Made by a program: the position numbers and the translations under genes
Notes under the pieces: model-generated
What the model was told of the DNA's origin: nothing
The model's database searches: none
What the model saw: only the letters and a program-made list of their open reading frames with translations
Assembly: GCA_004325065.1 (NCBI GenBank)
Contig: PITI01000046.1
Coordinates: 1 to 28,967, forward strand
Reading direction: 5' to 3'
DNA: 28,967 bases
From: Hamiltosporidium magnivora
Lineage: Eukaryota > Microsporidia > Dubosqiidae
Shown: one piece after another, positions 19,500-28,904 of the stretch
How the letters are laid out: each line of letters opens with the position of its first letter
How positions within the stretch are numbered: the stretch's first letter is position 1

Positions 19500-19771
19500 C
19501 TTAACAACCTATATAGACTATATCTAAAATATATTCAGTTTGTAGAATATTAAAAACCTAATATTTACGACTTAACAACCTATCTTAAATATATTCAGTT
19601 TGTAGAATATTAAAAACCTAATATTTACGACTTAACAACCTATCTTAAATATATTCAGTCTGTAGAATATTAAAAACCTAATATTATCTACTAACAACCT
19701 ATATAGACATATCTTAAATATATCTAAAATATATTCAGTTTGTAGAATAGTAAAAAGTTAATATTGTCTAC
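19500..19771. repeat. 60-bp tandem repeat array upstream of the Sec16-like gene
   Basis: Units reading CTTAACAACCTAT...AATATTTACGA repeat with a 60-base period. Two central copies (19571-19630 and 19631-19690) are almost identical; the outer copies are longer (about 70-80 bases) and diverged, with an inserted ATATAGAC segment. The array ends about 160 bases before the ATG at 19931, so it lies in the promoter region. Confidence 0.85.
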
Positions 19772-19930
19772 TCACCATTACATATAAATTATATTCTGCA
19801 GAAATAAAAACAAATAAAAATAATTCTTATCATTTCTCTAAACAAAACATCATCTGTAAATTAACCAATATATTTTTTTGGTACCGATATAAATATAAAT
19901 ACCCTTTTTACCTCCAAAATACAAAAAAAT

Positions 19931-22900
19931 ATGGACAATACATCTAAAGAAAATTTAAATGAAGTGTTTTGGGAAGATCCTATAGAATGGTCAAGCGATA
20001 GTAGTAAATCTACTGAGAAAAATGAATTTAGTAATTTAAGAACGTATGAACCTACAAACAATGAAAGGGAAGAAGAAAAGAAAGAAAAGAAAGATAACTG
20101 TTGTAAAGAAGAGTTTGTTTCAACTAAAGAAGGCAATGAAGGTGAACAAAGTAAAGTAGAAAAGAAGGATAACTGTTGTAAAAAAGAGTCTGTTTCAACT
20201 AAAGAAGGCAATGAAGGTGAAGAAGAAAATGAACGAAGTGAAGAAAAGAATGATTCTTTTGAAGAAGAGTTTGTTTCAAATATAGAAGAAAATAGCAAAG
20301 AGAAGGATATTGAAACAGATAATTTTGAAGATGGGTTTGTTAATAGTGAACTTGAGAATTTGCCATCAGAAGAAACGAAAAATATTTTTATAGAAAATCA
20401 GGAAAAAGAATTTGAAAGTGAAAATATTAAAATGGAAAATAAAAATTTAAAAAACGAATTTAGTACAGATATTGAGGATAATGAAGAAAGTAAATTTATT
20501 GAAAAATATTCTACAACTGATGGCCTTGAAACTACTAAAGAAGAAAATATTTATAAAGATGAAAATATTAACGAGGATGAAAGTATTTATAAAGAAGAAA
20601 GTATAAAGGAAGATGAAGAATTATCAATTAAATATTCTACAACTGATGGCTTTAAAACTACTAAAGAAGAAAATATAAACGAGGATGAATGTATAAACGA
20701 GGATGAAAATATAAACGAAGATGAAAGTATCAATGAGGATGAAAATATAAACGAGGATGAATGTATAAACGAGGATGAAAATATAAACGGAGATGGAAGT
20801 ATAAACGAGGATGAAGAATTATCAACAAAATATTCTACAACTGATGGCCTTGAAATCAAGGAAGAAGATAATAAAGAAGAAAATTTAAATTTATTTGATT
20901 ATAAAATGAAAGATGAAATTAATAAAGATTTGTTTAATGAAATTGACGATGATTTAGAAAATTTAAAAAAAGATAAAATTGAAGAAAATGATGTTAATTT
21001 TAAAGATAAAGAAAGAGAAAAACAAGTAATTTGTAATAAAGATATGAATATCGCAAAAAGTATAGAAAATAATAATATTCGTGATTTATTTACTTTTGAT
21101 TCTAATGATTGGAATCCTGAAGATTTATTACAGCAAGAGAATAGCAGTGATAATAATTTAAGTATTAAAAAAACCGAATCAGAAGATAGAAATATTGGAG
21201 ATAACTTAGAAGAAGAATTCGAAAGAATTGTTGAGAATGAAGAAAATATTCTAGAATCAGAAGATAGAAATATTGGAGATAAGTTAGAAGAAGAATTTGA
21301 AAGAATTGTTGAGAATGAAGAAAATATTCTAGAATCAGAAGATAGAAATATTTCAGAGGATAAGTTAGAAGATTCTTCCGATGTATTAAATAAAGAAATA
21401 AGCAAAAATATTTTAGAATCAAAGATACAAGATTTTAAGAAAAAAGAAGAAAATTCTTCTGAAGTATTTAATAAAGAAAAAAATGAAGAAAATATTTTAG
21501 AAACTGAAATTGAAGAATTCAAAAGAAAAGACGAAAATGAAGAAAATATTTTAGAAACTGAAATTGAAGAATTCAAAAGAAAAGAAGATTTTGATTTTAA
21601 AGAATTTAAAAAAACAGAAGAAAACACTGATTTAGAAAATAATTTGATAAAAAATGTATCTGAAAATATAAAAGAAGAAGAATTATCAAATATTTATGAG
21701 AAAGATAATATAAATATAAAATTTAATACTGAAAGAGTATTGAGTATAGAAAATGAACAAATAAGTAATATAAGTCAATTAGATGATGGTATTGAGAGTA
21801 AAAACACGTGTGAAGTATTTACAGATGAAATTAATGAAAGTGAATTTTTAGAATCTAAAAAGTCTTCAGATATTTTCTTAGAATATTCTGATGAAAAACA
21901 ATATTTTGAGAATGAAACAGAAGAAACAAATAAAAATTTTATTGACAAATCTTATTTCCAGGTAAATGAAAATATTAAAGAAGAAAATGTTTTAGAAAAA
22001 CAAGAATTTAAAAATGAAATTTTTGTGAAAGTTGAAACTCTTAATGAATCATTTGATTCGGATAAGAAAACCGAAGGTCCGAATTTGTATGGAATTAAAG
22101 AAAAAGAAATTACAGATTATTTTACAGACAGTGAGGATTGTAATGAATTGATTTTTTTTAAGGAAAAAAATTTAAAAGAAACAACAGAATATTTAACAAC
22201 CGAAGATGCTATGAATAATGAAATAATTATTGAAGAAAATAAAGAAATAGAAAATTTAAGAATTGATGAGGATGCTATAAATAATGAAATAATTTTTGAG
22301 GAAAATAAAGAAATAACAGAATGTTTTACACTTGATAAGGAATTGAATAAAGAAGGAAATGATGAATTAATTTTTGAAAAAAATGAGCAAAAAACAGAAT
22401 ATTTTACAACCGATGATTATACGAATAAAGAAGGAAATAATGAATTAATTTTTGAGGAAAATAAAGAAACCACGGATTCTATTGAAAAAGAAGATTTAAA
22501 TAACAAAATAATCGTAGAAGAAGCCAAACAAATTACTGATTATGTAACACACGAAAATATTTTCTTAGATTCTTTTATTACACCAAAAGAAGAATTAAAA
22601 GATTTTGAAATTTCTAAATCTCCTCAAAAAAACCCTGAAAAAATTTTTGATTTACCTGATGATTTATGGGGAGACGAAGAGAATACAGATTTAAAATTTA
22701 TTGTAAAAAAAGTCGAAAATATTTCTTTAGAAACGGAAAAAGATGAAAAAAAATGTACAACACAGAACATTACGGCTTATTCACACAAAGATAAAGACAT
22801 TTGTATTACAGACACTTCAAATGTATTTCAAGAATACGAAGAACAACCTACATCTCAAAATATTACGGCTTATTCAAATGAATTTAAAGACATTTGTATT

Positions 22901-25759
22901 ACAGACACTTCAAATGTATTTTCACGGCCAATCAAGAACTTTACAGGCACAAAAAATATTAAAGAATTTAACGAAGAAACACCATTACCATCTAAAAAAG
23001 AAACTTTGGGAAATAAATCTTTAAATAATTTAAGCACCACGATTTTTACAGATGAAAATAAAAAAATTGATTTTGAAAGAAAGAAATCTATTTTTGAGAA
23101 ACCAGAAAAAGAAAAATATAATTTAAAGACACATGAAGTAGTAAAACCAATTCATTTACCCAAACAAGCAAATATTTTAGATTCAAAAGAACAAATCACT
23201 CCATTAAACACACACGAAGTAGGAAAACCAATTCATTTACCCAAACAAGCAAATATTTTAGATTCAAAAGAACAAATCACTCCACTAAGCACACAAGAAG
23301 TAGTAAAACAAGTAAAACATATTCATCCACCAAAAAACCCAAACATTTTACATTCAAAACCATCTTCGCTATTCCTAAAAACAAAAATAATAACTTTAAT
23401 TCCACTCAAATCTCTAACCAACACTTCAATTCCCACAAAAAATATTCCACTTTTCAGATTATTCATCCGACCACTCAAATACAAAGAAATACCCACTCTT
23501 CATAAAATAAGAGATAATAGAAAAGAAGAATTTAAACAAGAAAAACTTGAATGTCCCCATCTCTCCACTGTTTATGATTTGTTACTTGTAAATGATATTT
23601 CACATTTTGAATCCCCACATTTCTACGACAAAAGTAATTTTCTAAAGACAATGAACAGAGAATTGAACAATGAATCAGAAAAAAATCAAAATAATGAATT
23701 AGATAAGACATTAAACACGGATTTAAGAAATATTAATCCCAGAAATAGTAAAGACATGTCACATTCTTCACCCACTAATACTAGAAATAATACCAATACT
23801 AATATTTCTAATACTTACAATATTCTAAATACCTTTCTAAGTAACAAATACACTGCACTTCAATCTTCTATAAACACAGACACTCTCCTATCTCTCTGTT
23901 TATCTCTTTCAAACACAAAAGTAAGAAACAACATTATTTTTAAATATTTAAATACATTTTTAAGTTCAAAAAACCCGTATTTTTTTATTATTTTAGCGGG
24001 AATTCTAGAAAATGAAAATATTACAAAAAATCAGTTATTTAATTTTTCACCACCCAATCTTTTATATGAAAATTCACAAAAATATTTTATGGATGTTTTT
24101 CATACTAAAAATGTTTTTTTTATACATTTTTTTGTACAAAAAGTTTTACAACTGAATAGAATTACTGGTATTTATATTCTTACAGTTTATACTCTTCTGA
24201 CACTAAATGAATGTAACAGTGTAGATAGTATGGATAGTAGAGTAGGTATTATGGATAGAAATAGTACTAGATTAGAAATAGATAATATAATGTATAATAA
24301 GCAATCTAACACACCCTCTGATAATCAATCTAATACTCAATCTAATGTGTTCTCTTTATTTCCTTTTTTAAAATATTTCTGTTACAATTTTTATACCTTG
24401 AAATTTCTTTTTCATTTAGAAATTTTTATAAAGAAATCTTTTAAAGACATAAATATATTTACAGTACCTAATCTAAAACCTGATTCACATCTAAACTCAA
24501 TCTCATATCTAAACTCAATTCCTAATCAAAACTCAATTCCTAATCAAAATTATAATTTTGATTTAAATACTTTGAAATATTTATATTTACAGGTTTGTAT
24601 TGAAGGTAATAGAAAAGATATTGGTGGACTATATTATAACGAATGTAAGAATATATTTACAGGTAATAAATTAATATATTTAGATAATTATTATAAAGAG
24701 AAAGGATGGATGCCATTTTTTGGGTTTAGAAGTGTTGTAGATAGAAGTATTTCAAGAATTGTAGGTATAGAAGAGAATAAAGATGAAAAGAAAGGGAAGG
24801 AGTTTGTTAATATAAATGAAGGATTGAGAAATGAAAATTTAACTGAAGGATTGAGAAATGAAAATGTAAATGAAGGATCGATAAATGAAAATGTAACTGA
24901 AGGACAGTTACAAGAAAATTCAAATAAAGAACTGAATTTTCAGATCATAAAGGAGGAAGAAATTAAAGAATTTGATTTTACAAAAGAAGAAATACAAGAA
25001 AATACAAAAGAAGTAAAAGAAATTAAATTTACAAGGAAAGAAGAGCTGAAACAAGAAGGATTGCAAGAACAGATACAAGAAGTATTTCATGAGAATATGA
25101 ACCAAGAGAATATAAACCAAGAGAATATAAACCATGAAAAAAATCATGAGAATACACAACCATCCCTATCTTCTTCTTTCTATATAAACAAGCAGTATGC
25201 ACAAAGTTTTGCAGACTTTTTTACAGATGAACACACATCAGAAGAAGTAAAAACAATGGACGATTCTAACATTACAAATAAATATTTTAATTTCGAAGAT
25301 GAACCATCAAACAACATACAATCTAATAAACAAAATAATAAACAATCACTTATACAGTCTAAGACAGAAAATGAAGGGAAAAGTGGTTTTTTTAGTTTTT
25401 TTAATGTTTTTAACCGTAAAAAGGTACAAAAAGTCAAACTTACAGGACAAAGTGACTTTAAATACGATCCTGTCAGTAAAAAATGGGTATTTAGTGGGAA
25501 TGTAACTGGAGGAGTAAGTGAAGTAGATAAAAAGAATAGTAAAGATAAAAAGGATAGTAAAGATAAGCGTGATAGTAAGGAGAAGAGTGATGTGGTAAAG
25601 AAAGTAGAGAGTAAAGAACCGTTACCACCAACATTGCAACCTACATTACAACCCATCATACCACCTTCTACAACTAAACAGTCTAGTAGTAAGAAAATGG
25701 ATGGTAGGATCAGTAGTAGGTATGTTATCAGTAAAGGCAAGCCTAAAAGTGAAGAATAA
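19931..25759 (+). CDS. SEC16: Sec16-like COPII/ER exit site scaffold, giant acidic repeat protein (1942 aa)
   Basis: This is a single 1942-codon frame from the ATG at 19931. The first 1100 or so residues are extremely rich in E, K, N and D, probably disordered, and contain several in-frame tandem repeats. The ordered part resembles Sec16, which organises COPII vesicle budding at ER exit sites. Around residues 1145-1190 a strand-rich segment (LFLKTKIITLIPL...LFRLFIRPL) fits the start of the Sec16 central domain. Residues about 1298-1600 are helical (LSSKNPYFFIILAGILEN; FVQKVLQLNRITGIYILTVY), fitting the ACE1-type solenoid that binds Sec13. Near residues 1836-1857, VKLTGQSDFKYDPVSKKWV matches the short C-terminal motif of Sec16 proteins (LG...FYYD...K.WV). 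A second charged repeat region (about 1610-1740) lies between them. The C-terminal motif is the strongest evidence; the central domain is inferred from order and character. Another large secretory scaffold is the alternative. Confidence 0.62.
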   Translation: MDNTSKENLNEVFWEDPIEWSSDSSKSTEKNEFSNLRTYEPTNNEREEEKKEKKDNCCKEEFVSTKEGNEGEQSKVEKKDNCCKKESVSTKEGNEGEEENERSEEKNDSFEEEFVSNIEENSKEKDIETDNFEDGFVNSELENLPSEETKNIFIENQEKEFESENIKMENKNLKNEFSTDIEDNEESKFIEKYSTTDGLETTKEENIYKDENINEDESIYKEESIKEDEELSIKYSTTDGFKTTKEENINEDECINEDENINEDESINEDENINEDECINEDENINGDGSINEDEELSTKYSTTDGLEIKEEDNKEENLNLFDYKMKDEINKDLFNEIDDDLENLKKDKIEENDVNFKDKEREKQVICNKDMNIAKSIENNNIRDLFTFDSNDWNPEDLLQQENSSDNNLSIKKTESEDRNIGDNLEEEFERIVENEENILESEDRNIGDKLEEEFERIVENEENILESEDRNISEDKLEDSSDVLNKEISKNILESKIQDFKKKEENSSEVFNKEKNEENILETEIEEFKRKDENEENILETEIEEFKRKEDFDFKEFKKTEENTDLENNLIKNVSENIKEEELSNIYEKDNINIKFNTERVLSIENEQISNISQLDDGIESKNTCEVFTDEINESEFLESKKSSDIFLEYSDEKQYFENETEETNKNFIDKSYFQVNENIKEENVLEKQEFKNEIFVKVETLNESFDSDKKTEGPNLYGIKEKEITDYFTDSEDCNELIFFKEKNLKETTEYLTTEDAMNNEIIIEENKEIENLRIDEDAINNEIIFEENKEITECFTLDKELNKEGNDELIFEKNEQKTEYFTTDDYTNKEGNNELIFEENKETTDSIEKEDLNNKIIVEEAKQITDYVTHENIFLDSFITPKEELKDFEISKSPQKNPEKIFDLPDDLWGDEENTDLKFIVKKVENISLETEKDEKKCTTQNITAYSHKDKDICITDTSNVFQEYEEQPTSQNITAYSNEFKDICITDTSNVFSRPIKNFTGTKNIKEFNEETPLPSKKETLGNKSLNNLSTTIFTDENKKIDFERKKSIFEKPEKEKYNLKTHEVVKPIHLPKQANILDSKEQITPLNTHEVGKPIHLPKQANILDSKEQITPLSTQEVVKQVKHIHPPKNPNILHSKPSSLFLKTKIITLIPLKSLTNTSIPTKNIPLFRLFIRPLKYKEIPTLHKIRDNRKEEFKQEKLECPHLSTVYDLLLVNDISHFESPHFYDKSNFLKTMNRELNNESEKNQNNELDKTLNTDLRNINPRNSKDMSHSSPTNTRNNTNTNISNTYNILNTFLSNKYTALQSSINTDTLLSLCLSLSNTKVRNNIIFKYLNTFLSSKNPYFFIILAGILENENITKNQLFNFSPPNLLYENSQKYFMDVFHTKNVFFIHFFVQKVLQLNRITGIYILTVYTLLTLNECNSVDSMDSRVGIMDRNSTRLEIDNIMYNKQSNTPSDNQSNTQSNVFSLFPFLKYFCYNFYTLKFLFHLEIFIKKSFKDINIFTVPNLKPDSHLNSISYLNSIPNQNSIPNQNYNFDLNTLKYLYLQVCIEGNRKDIGGLYYNECKNIFTGNKLIYLDNYYKEKGWMPFFGFRSVVDRSISRIVGIEENKDEKKGKEFVNINEGLRNENLTEGLRNENVNEGSINENVTEGQLQENSNKELNFQIIKEEEIKEFDFTKEEIQENTKEVKEIKFTRKEELKQEGLQEQIQEVFHENMNQENINQENINHEKNHENTQPSLSSSFYINKQYAQSFADFFTDEHTSEEVKTMDDSNITNKYFNFEDEPSNNIQSNKQNNKQSLIQSKTENEGKSGFFSFFNVFNRKKVQKVKLTGQSDFKYDPVSKKWVFSGNVTGGVSEVDKKNSKDKKDSKDKRDSKEKSDVVKKVESKEPLPPTLQPTLQPIIPPSTTKQSSSKKMDGRISSRYVISKGKPKSEE
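20085..20235 (+). repeat. in-frame duplication in the Sec16-like gene (KKDNCCK unit)
   Basis: The reading KKDNCCK..(F/S)VSTKEGNEGE occurs twice, starting near 20085 and 20162, with few base differences. The two adjacent cysteines in each copy are unusual for this otherwise Cys-poor acidic region. Confidence 0.85.
20520..20845 (+). repeat. 18-bp in-frame repeats encoding INEDE(N/S/C)
   Basis: About ten units of roughly ATAAACGAGGATGAA plus one codon encode a hexapeptide INEDEx. They are embedded between three copies of a KYSTTDG(L/F) motif. Near-identity at base level, including synonymous sites, indicates recent expansion. Confidence 0.85.
21176..21345 (+). repeat. 78-bp in-frame repeat in the Sec16-like gene
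   Basis: Units start at 21176, 21254 and 21332 (period 78 bases, 26 residues; SEDRNIGD...EEEFERIVENEE). The first two are complete and nearly identical; the third is partial. A smaller related duplication (ENILETEIEEFKRK) follows at about 21485-21585. Confidence 0.9.
22757..22923 (+). repeat. 93-bp in-frame repeat in the Sec16-like gene
   Basis: QNITAYS...KDICITDTSNVF occurs twice with a 93-base period (31 residues); the common TACGGCTTATTCA begins at 22771 and 22864. Confidence 0.88.
23129..23345 (+). repeat. 81-bp in-frame repeat in the Sec16-like gene
   Basis: THEV(V/G)KPIHLPKQANILDSK occurs twice in full (starts 23129 and 23210, period 81 bases, 27 residues), followed by a diverged third copy. 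It lies just before the predicted ordered central domain. Confidence 0.88.
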
Positions 25760-25911
25760 CTATAAAATAAAGAGTTAAGTGTTTTATACTTATTATAGAG
25801 TTTAATGTGAGTTATTATTGTATGTTTTATATGTTATACTTATTATACGTATTATAGTGGTTTATTTTTATTATTATGATCATTATTATTCTTACTATTA
25901 CTTATTATGAA

Positions 25912-25997
25912 GGTTTTTCGATCAATATAATAATATAATCCTTGCAATCAATAAAATGGTTATTTTTAACGAATAAAAATTTATAAAAATAAAAGTA
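25912..25997 (+). repeat. left terminal inverted repeat of the transposon
   Basis: It matches the complement of the right end over its outer 23 or so bases and again at CCTTGCAATCAATA and TTTTTAACGAATAAAAATTT, with small indels between. Confidence 0.75.
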
Positions 25998-26039
25998 TAA
26001 ATAGAACTTGAGACTTATTATTCAAGAAAAATTTGTCCT

Positions 26040-27100
26040 ATTTTACCTTCTGCAAATATCCTAACATTTTTCGATAAAAGAAACAAAATTTTTGCGCGAT
26101 TCCATAAAATTTTTCACAAATTAATATTATCAACAGAAGTTCAATACGGGCACCACCTCGAATCATTTTATTTTTCTAGACCGAGAATACATTGTTAATT
26201 GTATGAAGAAATAGACAGTAAGGTGAAAGGTATTTTATTTGATACGAGGAAATTTCCTCATCATCATTCAATGACGATAGTGATAAATTTTTGCATTATC
26301 GTTTACAAGTATAGGAGTTGAACTTCCTTGCCGTTGAGAACTTTCATTAATATCCTTAATGGATAATTCGAAGTCCTCTCTATTTACGGCCCTATCATTA
26401 ATCTTGTGGTATATCATACCATACGGCTTCATTGCTGCAGCGAATAATTATTTCTACTTCGGGCTGCAGTCACAGATAGGTATTCTGATTCACCCCAACA
26501 TAGTATGGCCTCTACAGGGGCGTTTTACTACCGCAAATCCAACTTCATTAAAAAGAAAAGTTTTTGTCATTGTTTTCAATTTCTAATTCAAGAAAACTAG
26601 TTGCGTAATTAGTCCTGAGCTTAATTTTCGAAGGTGAATTTCTACGCTCAGGCACTAATGTTACACGCTTTAGAGTGTAATCAAACTCTCTTGGTGTGTG
26701 ATCAATTGTACTAGTTGACACATATGCATTAAATCTACTTTTGACCTATTCTACCAACCTATGCTGGGTTTTTGTACACTCTGAATCAACGTAGGTTTGT
26801 AAGCTTTCTTTTATTTCCAAAGTTAACTTTGATTGCTTATCACAACCTCTTTTCTCGACAAAAATCAGCCCAGTTTTTAGATATCATCTAACGATACTAT
26901 TAACCGTCTGGTAATTTATTCAATACATTAAGGCAATTGAAGATATAGAATCACTTTCCAATGTCTTTGCAATTATGAGTTCGCGATCATTATTAGAAAC
27001 TATTTGTTTTCTTAGAGTTGGGATAGAAGTTATTGAGAGATTTTCATTGTGTGATCCCGATATTTCTACAAGACATTCAAAACCATTGTCATTTTATCAG
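26040..27100 (-). pseudogene. decayed IS630/Tc1-family transposase
   Basis: Read on the minus strand with several stops and frameshifts, the order of motifs fits a DDE transposase of about 340 residues. An N-terminal helix-turn-helix region comes first (LIIAKTLESDSISSIALMY near 26975-26920). It is followed by KRGCDKQSKLTLEIKESL (about 26860-26800), ERRNSPSKIKLRTNYA (near 26650-26600) and FNEVGFAVVKRPCRG (about 26555-26510). Then come SVTAARSRN, AAMKPYGMIYHKINDRAVNR (about 26440-26380), ILVNDNAKIYHYR (about 26320-26280) and IKYLSPYCLFL...NNVFS (about 26230-26185). Of the three catalytic acids, the first is Asn (FNE for FDE), the second Asp is kept (NDNA), and the third Glu is lost (INN where NPIE is expected). 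It cannot be active. Confidence 0.75.
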
Positions 27101-27210
27101 TCTATACATTCAAGTGTTTACCGATATGAAAACAATATTTATCCTCGTTTGTATTTTGATCTTAAAAAAAATTTGACATTGACGCCAATTTTTAATCAAA
27201 TAAATTATTT

Positions 27211-27319
27211 TTTTAAAATTTTTATTCGTTAAAAATTATGATATTGATTGCAAGGATTGTGATATTGATCGAAAAATTATGATATTGATTGCAAGGATTA
27301 TTATATTGATCGAAAAACC
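27211..27319 (-). repeat. right terminal inverted repeat with internal 41-bp duplication
   Basis: AAAAATTATGATATTGATTGCAAGGATT starts at 27231 and again at 27272 (period 41), so the right end is one unit longer than the left. The outermost bases CGAAAAACC mirror the left end. Confidence 0.75.
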
Positions 27320-28070
27320 CTATATTATTATACTTATTTAAAACTTATATTTTTTTATTGAATTTTAATGTTATTTTGTTATAAATTATATTTCTTTTTT
27401 GTTTTTATTCAATCATCTTTAATATTTAAGTGCCTCATATATTTATAAGTCTTTAGTTTCTTTTATTTCGTTATATTAAGGGTTTAATGTTTTATTAGTT
27501 TAATAGAACAAGGTGATTGTATTTATTATATATGTATGTGTTGTTATAATTAGTTCTTTCTATAAAATCAATGGTTTTTCTTTTCTATCTCTTTAATATA
27601 TTTGTACCATTAATGTTCTTATTTAAACAAACATTTATGTATTAAGAGATAGAATAACGGATATGTTTTTATATATTTGTATTATTAATGTTCTCATTAA
27701 AACAGACATTAGAATATAAAAACGATAGAATCTAAAACTTGTTTTCACCTGTTTATTTTTAAATATTCTTTTTCAAAACAAGCATTAATGTATCAAATAT
27801 ATAAAACCTATATTTTTATATTTCTATCTCAATTTAATATCTCTTTTCTTATAAATCAGGTGGTTTGTGTAATTATTCTTATTTTCAGAATATTACCATT
27901 GTCTATAATCTTACATAAACAAAGACATAATTCTTATTTAGAAATTCAAAAATATTTCATATATCTTAAAGAAATATCTCTATTTTATCATATGTATATC
28001 TAATATATAAACATGTTAGTATATAAAGTTTTAATCTACATTTTTTGAATATTTTTTTTATATCTGTAAA
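27320..28070. other. AT-rich gene-free stretch with diverged repeats
   Basis: No gene. A loosely repeated motif (ATATATTTGTA..ATTAATGTTCT..TTAAAACA) recurs at about 27597 and 27672, and more weakly near 27765, suggesting an old tandem array of about 75-95 bases. A 71-codon plus-strand frame at 27788-28003 has no family features and sits in this repeat-like DNA. Confidence 0.4.
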
Positions 28071-28256
28071 AAAATATAAAACTTTGTAATATCTCAAATA
28101 CTTCTGTTAATAATTCATTTCTAAAATAAAAAAATATAAAACTTTGTAATATCTCAAATACTTCTGTTAATAATTCATTATCTAAAATAAAATACATAAA
28201 ACTTTGTAATATCTCAAATACTTCTATTAATAATTCATTATCTAAAATAAAATACA
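28071..28256. repeat. 60-bp tandem repeat, about 3 copies, open on the minus strand
   Basis: Units starting AAAATATAAAACTTTGTAAT at 28071, 28131 and 28191 repeat every 60 bases with few changes. Because 60 is a multiple of three, one minus-strand frame stays open through all copies and encodes a 20-residue repeat (NELLTEVFEILQSF core). It has ATGs only inside the repeat, and the open stretch is short, so I list it as a repeat and not as a gene. Confidence 0.85.
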
Positions 28257-28331
28257 ATATTACTTATTTTATCACATTATTATTATAAACCACACGTTTT
28301 TTCCAATTTAAAATTATATAAGTTTCTTTTA

Positions 28332-28372
28332 TTATCATCTGTTATTATAAAATATTATATAACAGATAATAA
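28332..28372. repeat. short inverted repeat
   Basis: TTATCATCTGTTAT (28332-28345) pairs with ATAACAGATAATAA (28359-28372) with one mismatch across a 13-base AT spacer. It may form a hairpin; its role is unknown. Confidence 0.45.
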
Positions 28373-28556
28373 CTCCTTTTCCCATTTCTTATACTACTAT
28401 ATTTAAACAGATATATTAAAATATATTATTCATAAAAAATAAAAAATAATCAAATCAGATACTAACATAGAGGATATAATATCTTGTATATCATAAATAT
28501 ATATTTACTCAGTTATTAAAACACATGTTTTTACTTTTTCAAATCAAATAAGATTT

Positions 28557-28653
28557 ATAATTCATTTATATTACCAATACTAATAGTAATTCTTATAATA
28601 ACTTCTTAATCTCTTTTAAAGTATAATTCATTTATATTACCAATACTAATAGT
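28557..28653 (+). repeat. 31-bp direct repeat pair
   Basis: The same 31 bases (ATAATTCATTTATATTACCA and the next 11) occur at 28557-28587 and 28623-28653, 66 bases apart, with no mismatch. Confidence 0.85.
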
Positions 28654-28807
28654 TACATACACCTATATATATTAAAAAAAACAAATTATTTGTTTTAATC
28701 GTAACTATAATACAATAATACTAGTATTATAAGAATATAAGTTATAGTAATGTAATAAGAATATTATAATACTTTATCATTCTTTAAATCTATAAATAAA
28801 TAAGTAA

Positions 28808-28904
28808 ATAAAGTGATTCGTTAAATAAGTGATTCGTTAAATAAGTGATAAATTAAATAAGGGATTTTTAAAATAAGGGATTCATTAAAATAAGTGATTC
28901 TGTA
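28808..28904. repeat. 16-bp tandem repeat, about 6 copies
   Basis: AATAAGTGATTCGTTA-type units follow each other every 16 bases from about 28808, with the later units changed to AATAAGGGATT. The remaining sequence to the window end is plain AT-rich DNA. Confidence 0.8.

Larger units (their letters stand above)
25912..27319 (-). mobile_element. dead IS630/Tc1-type DNA transposon with terminal inverted repeats
   Basis: The element is bounded by an imperfect inverted repeat. The left end begins GGTTTTTCGATCAATATAAT at 25912 and the right end finishes with its complement at 27319. Both inner parts share CCTTGCAATCAATA and TTTTTAACGAATAAAAAT on the inward strand. Between them lies a decayed minus-strand transposase. 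I could not see a clear target-site duplication; the flanking bases do not give the TA expected for this superfamily. It lies about 150 bases downstream of the Sec16-like gene. Confidence 0.75.

Noticed and set aside
19861..21627. Several Ser/Phe/Leu-rich minus-strand frames opposite the Sec16-like gene
   Set aside because: Glu/Asn/Lys-rich coding sequence produces Ser/Phe/Leu-rich antisense frames without stops; the repeats simply mirror the sense strand.
25180..25740. 186-codon minus-strand open frame
   Set aside because: It is antisense to the Sec16-like C-terminal region, where the sense strand has a recognisable conserved motif.
26359..27232. Plus-strand open frames of 75 and 85 codons inside the transposon
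   Set aside because: The minus strand there carries the transposase motifs; the plus frames are shadows.
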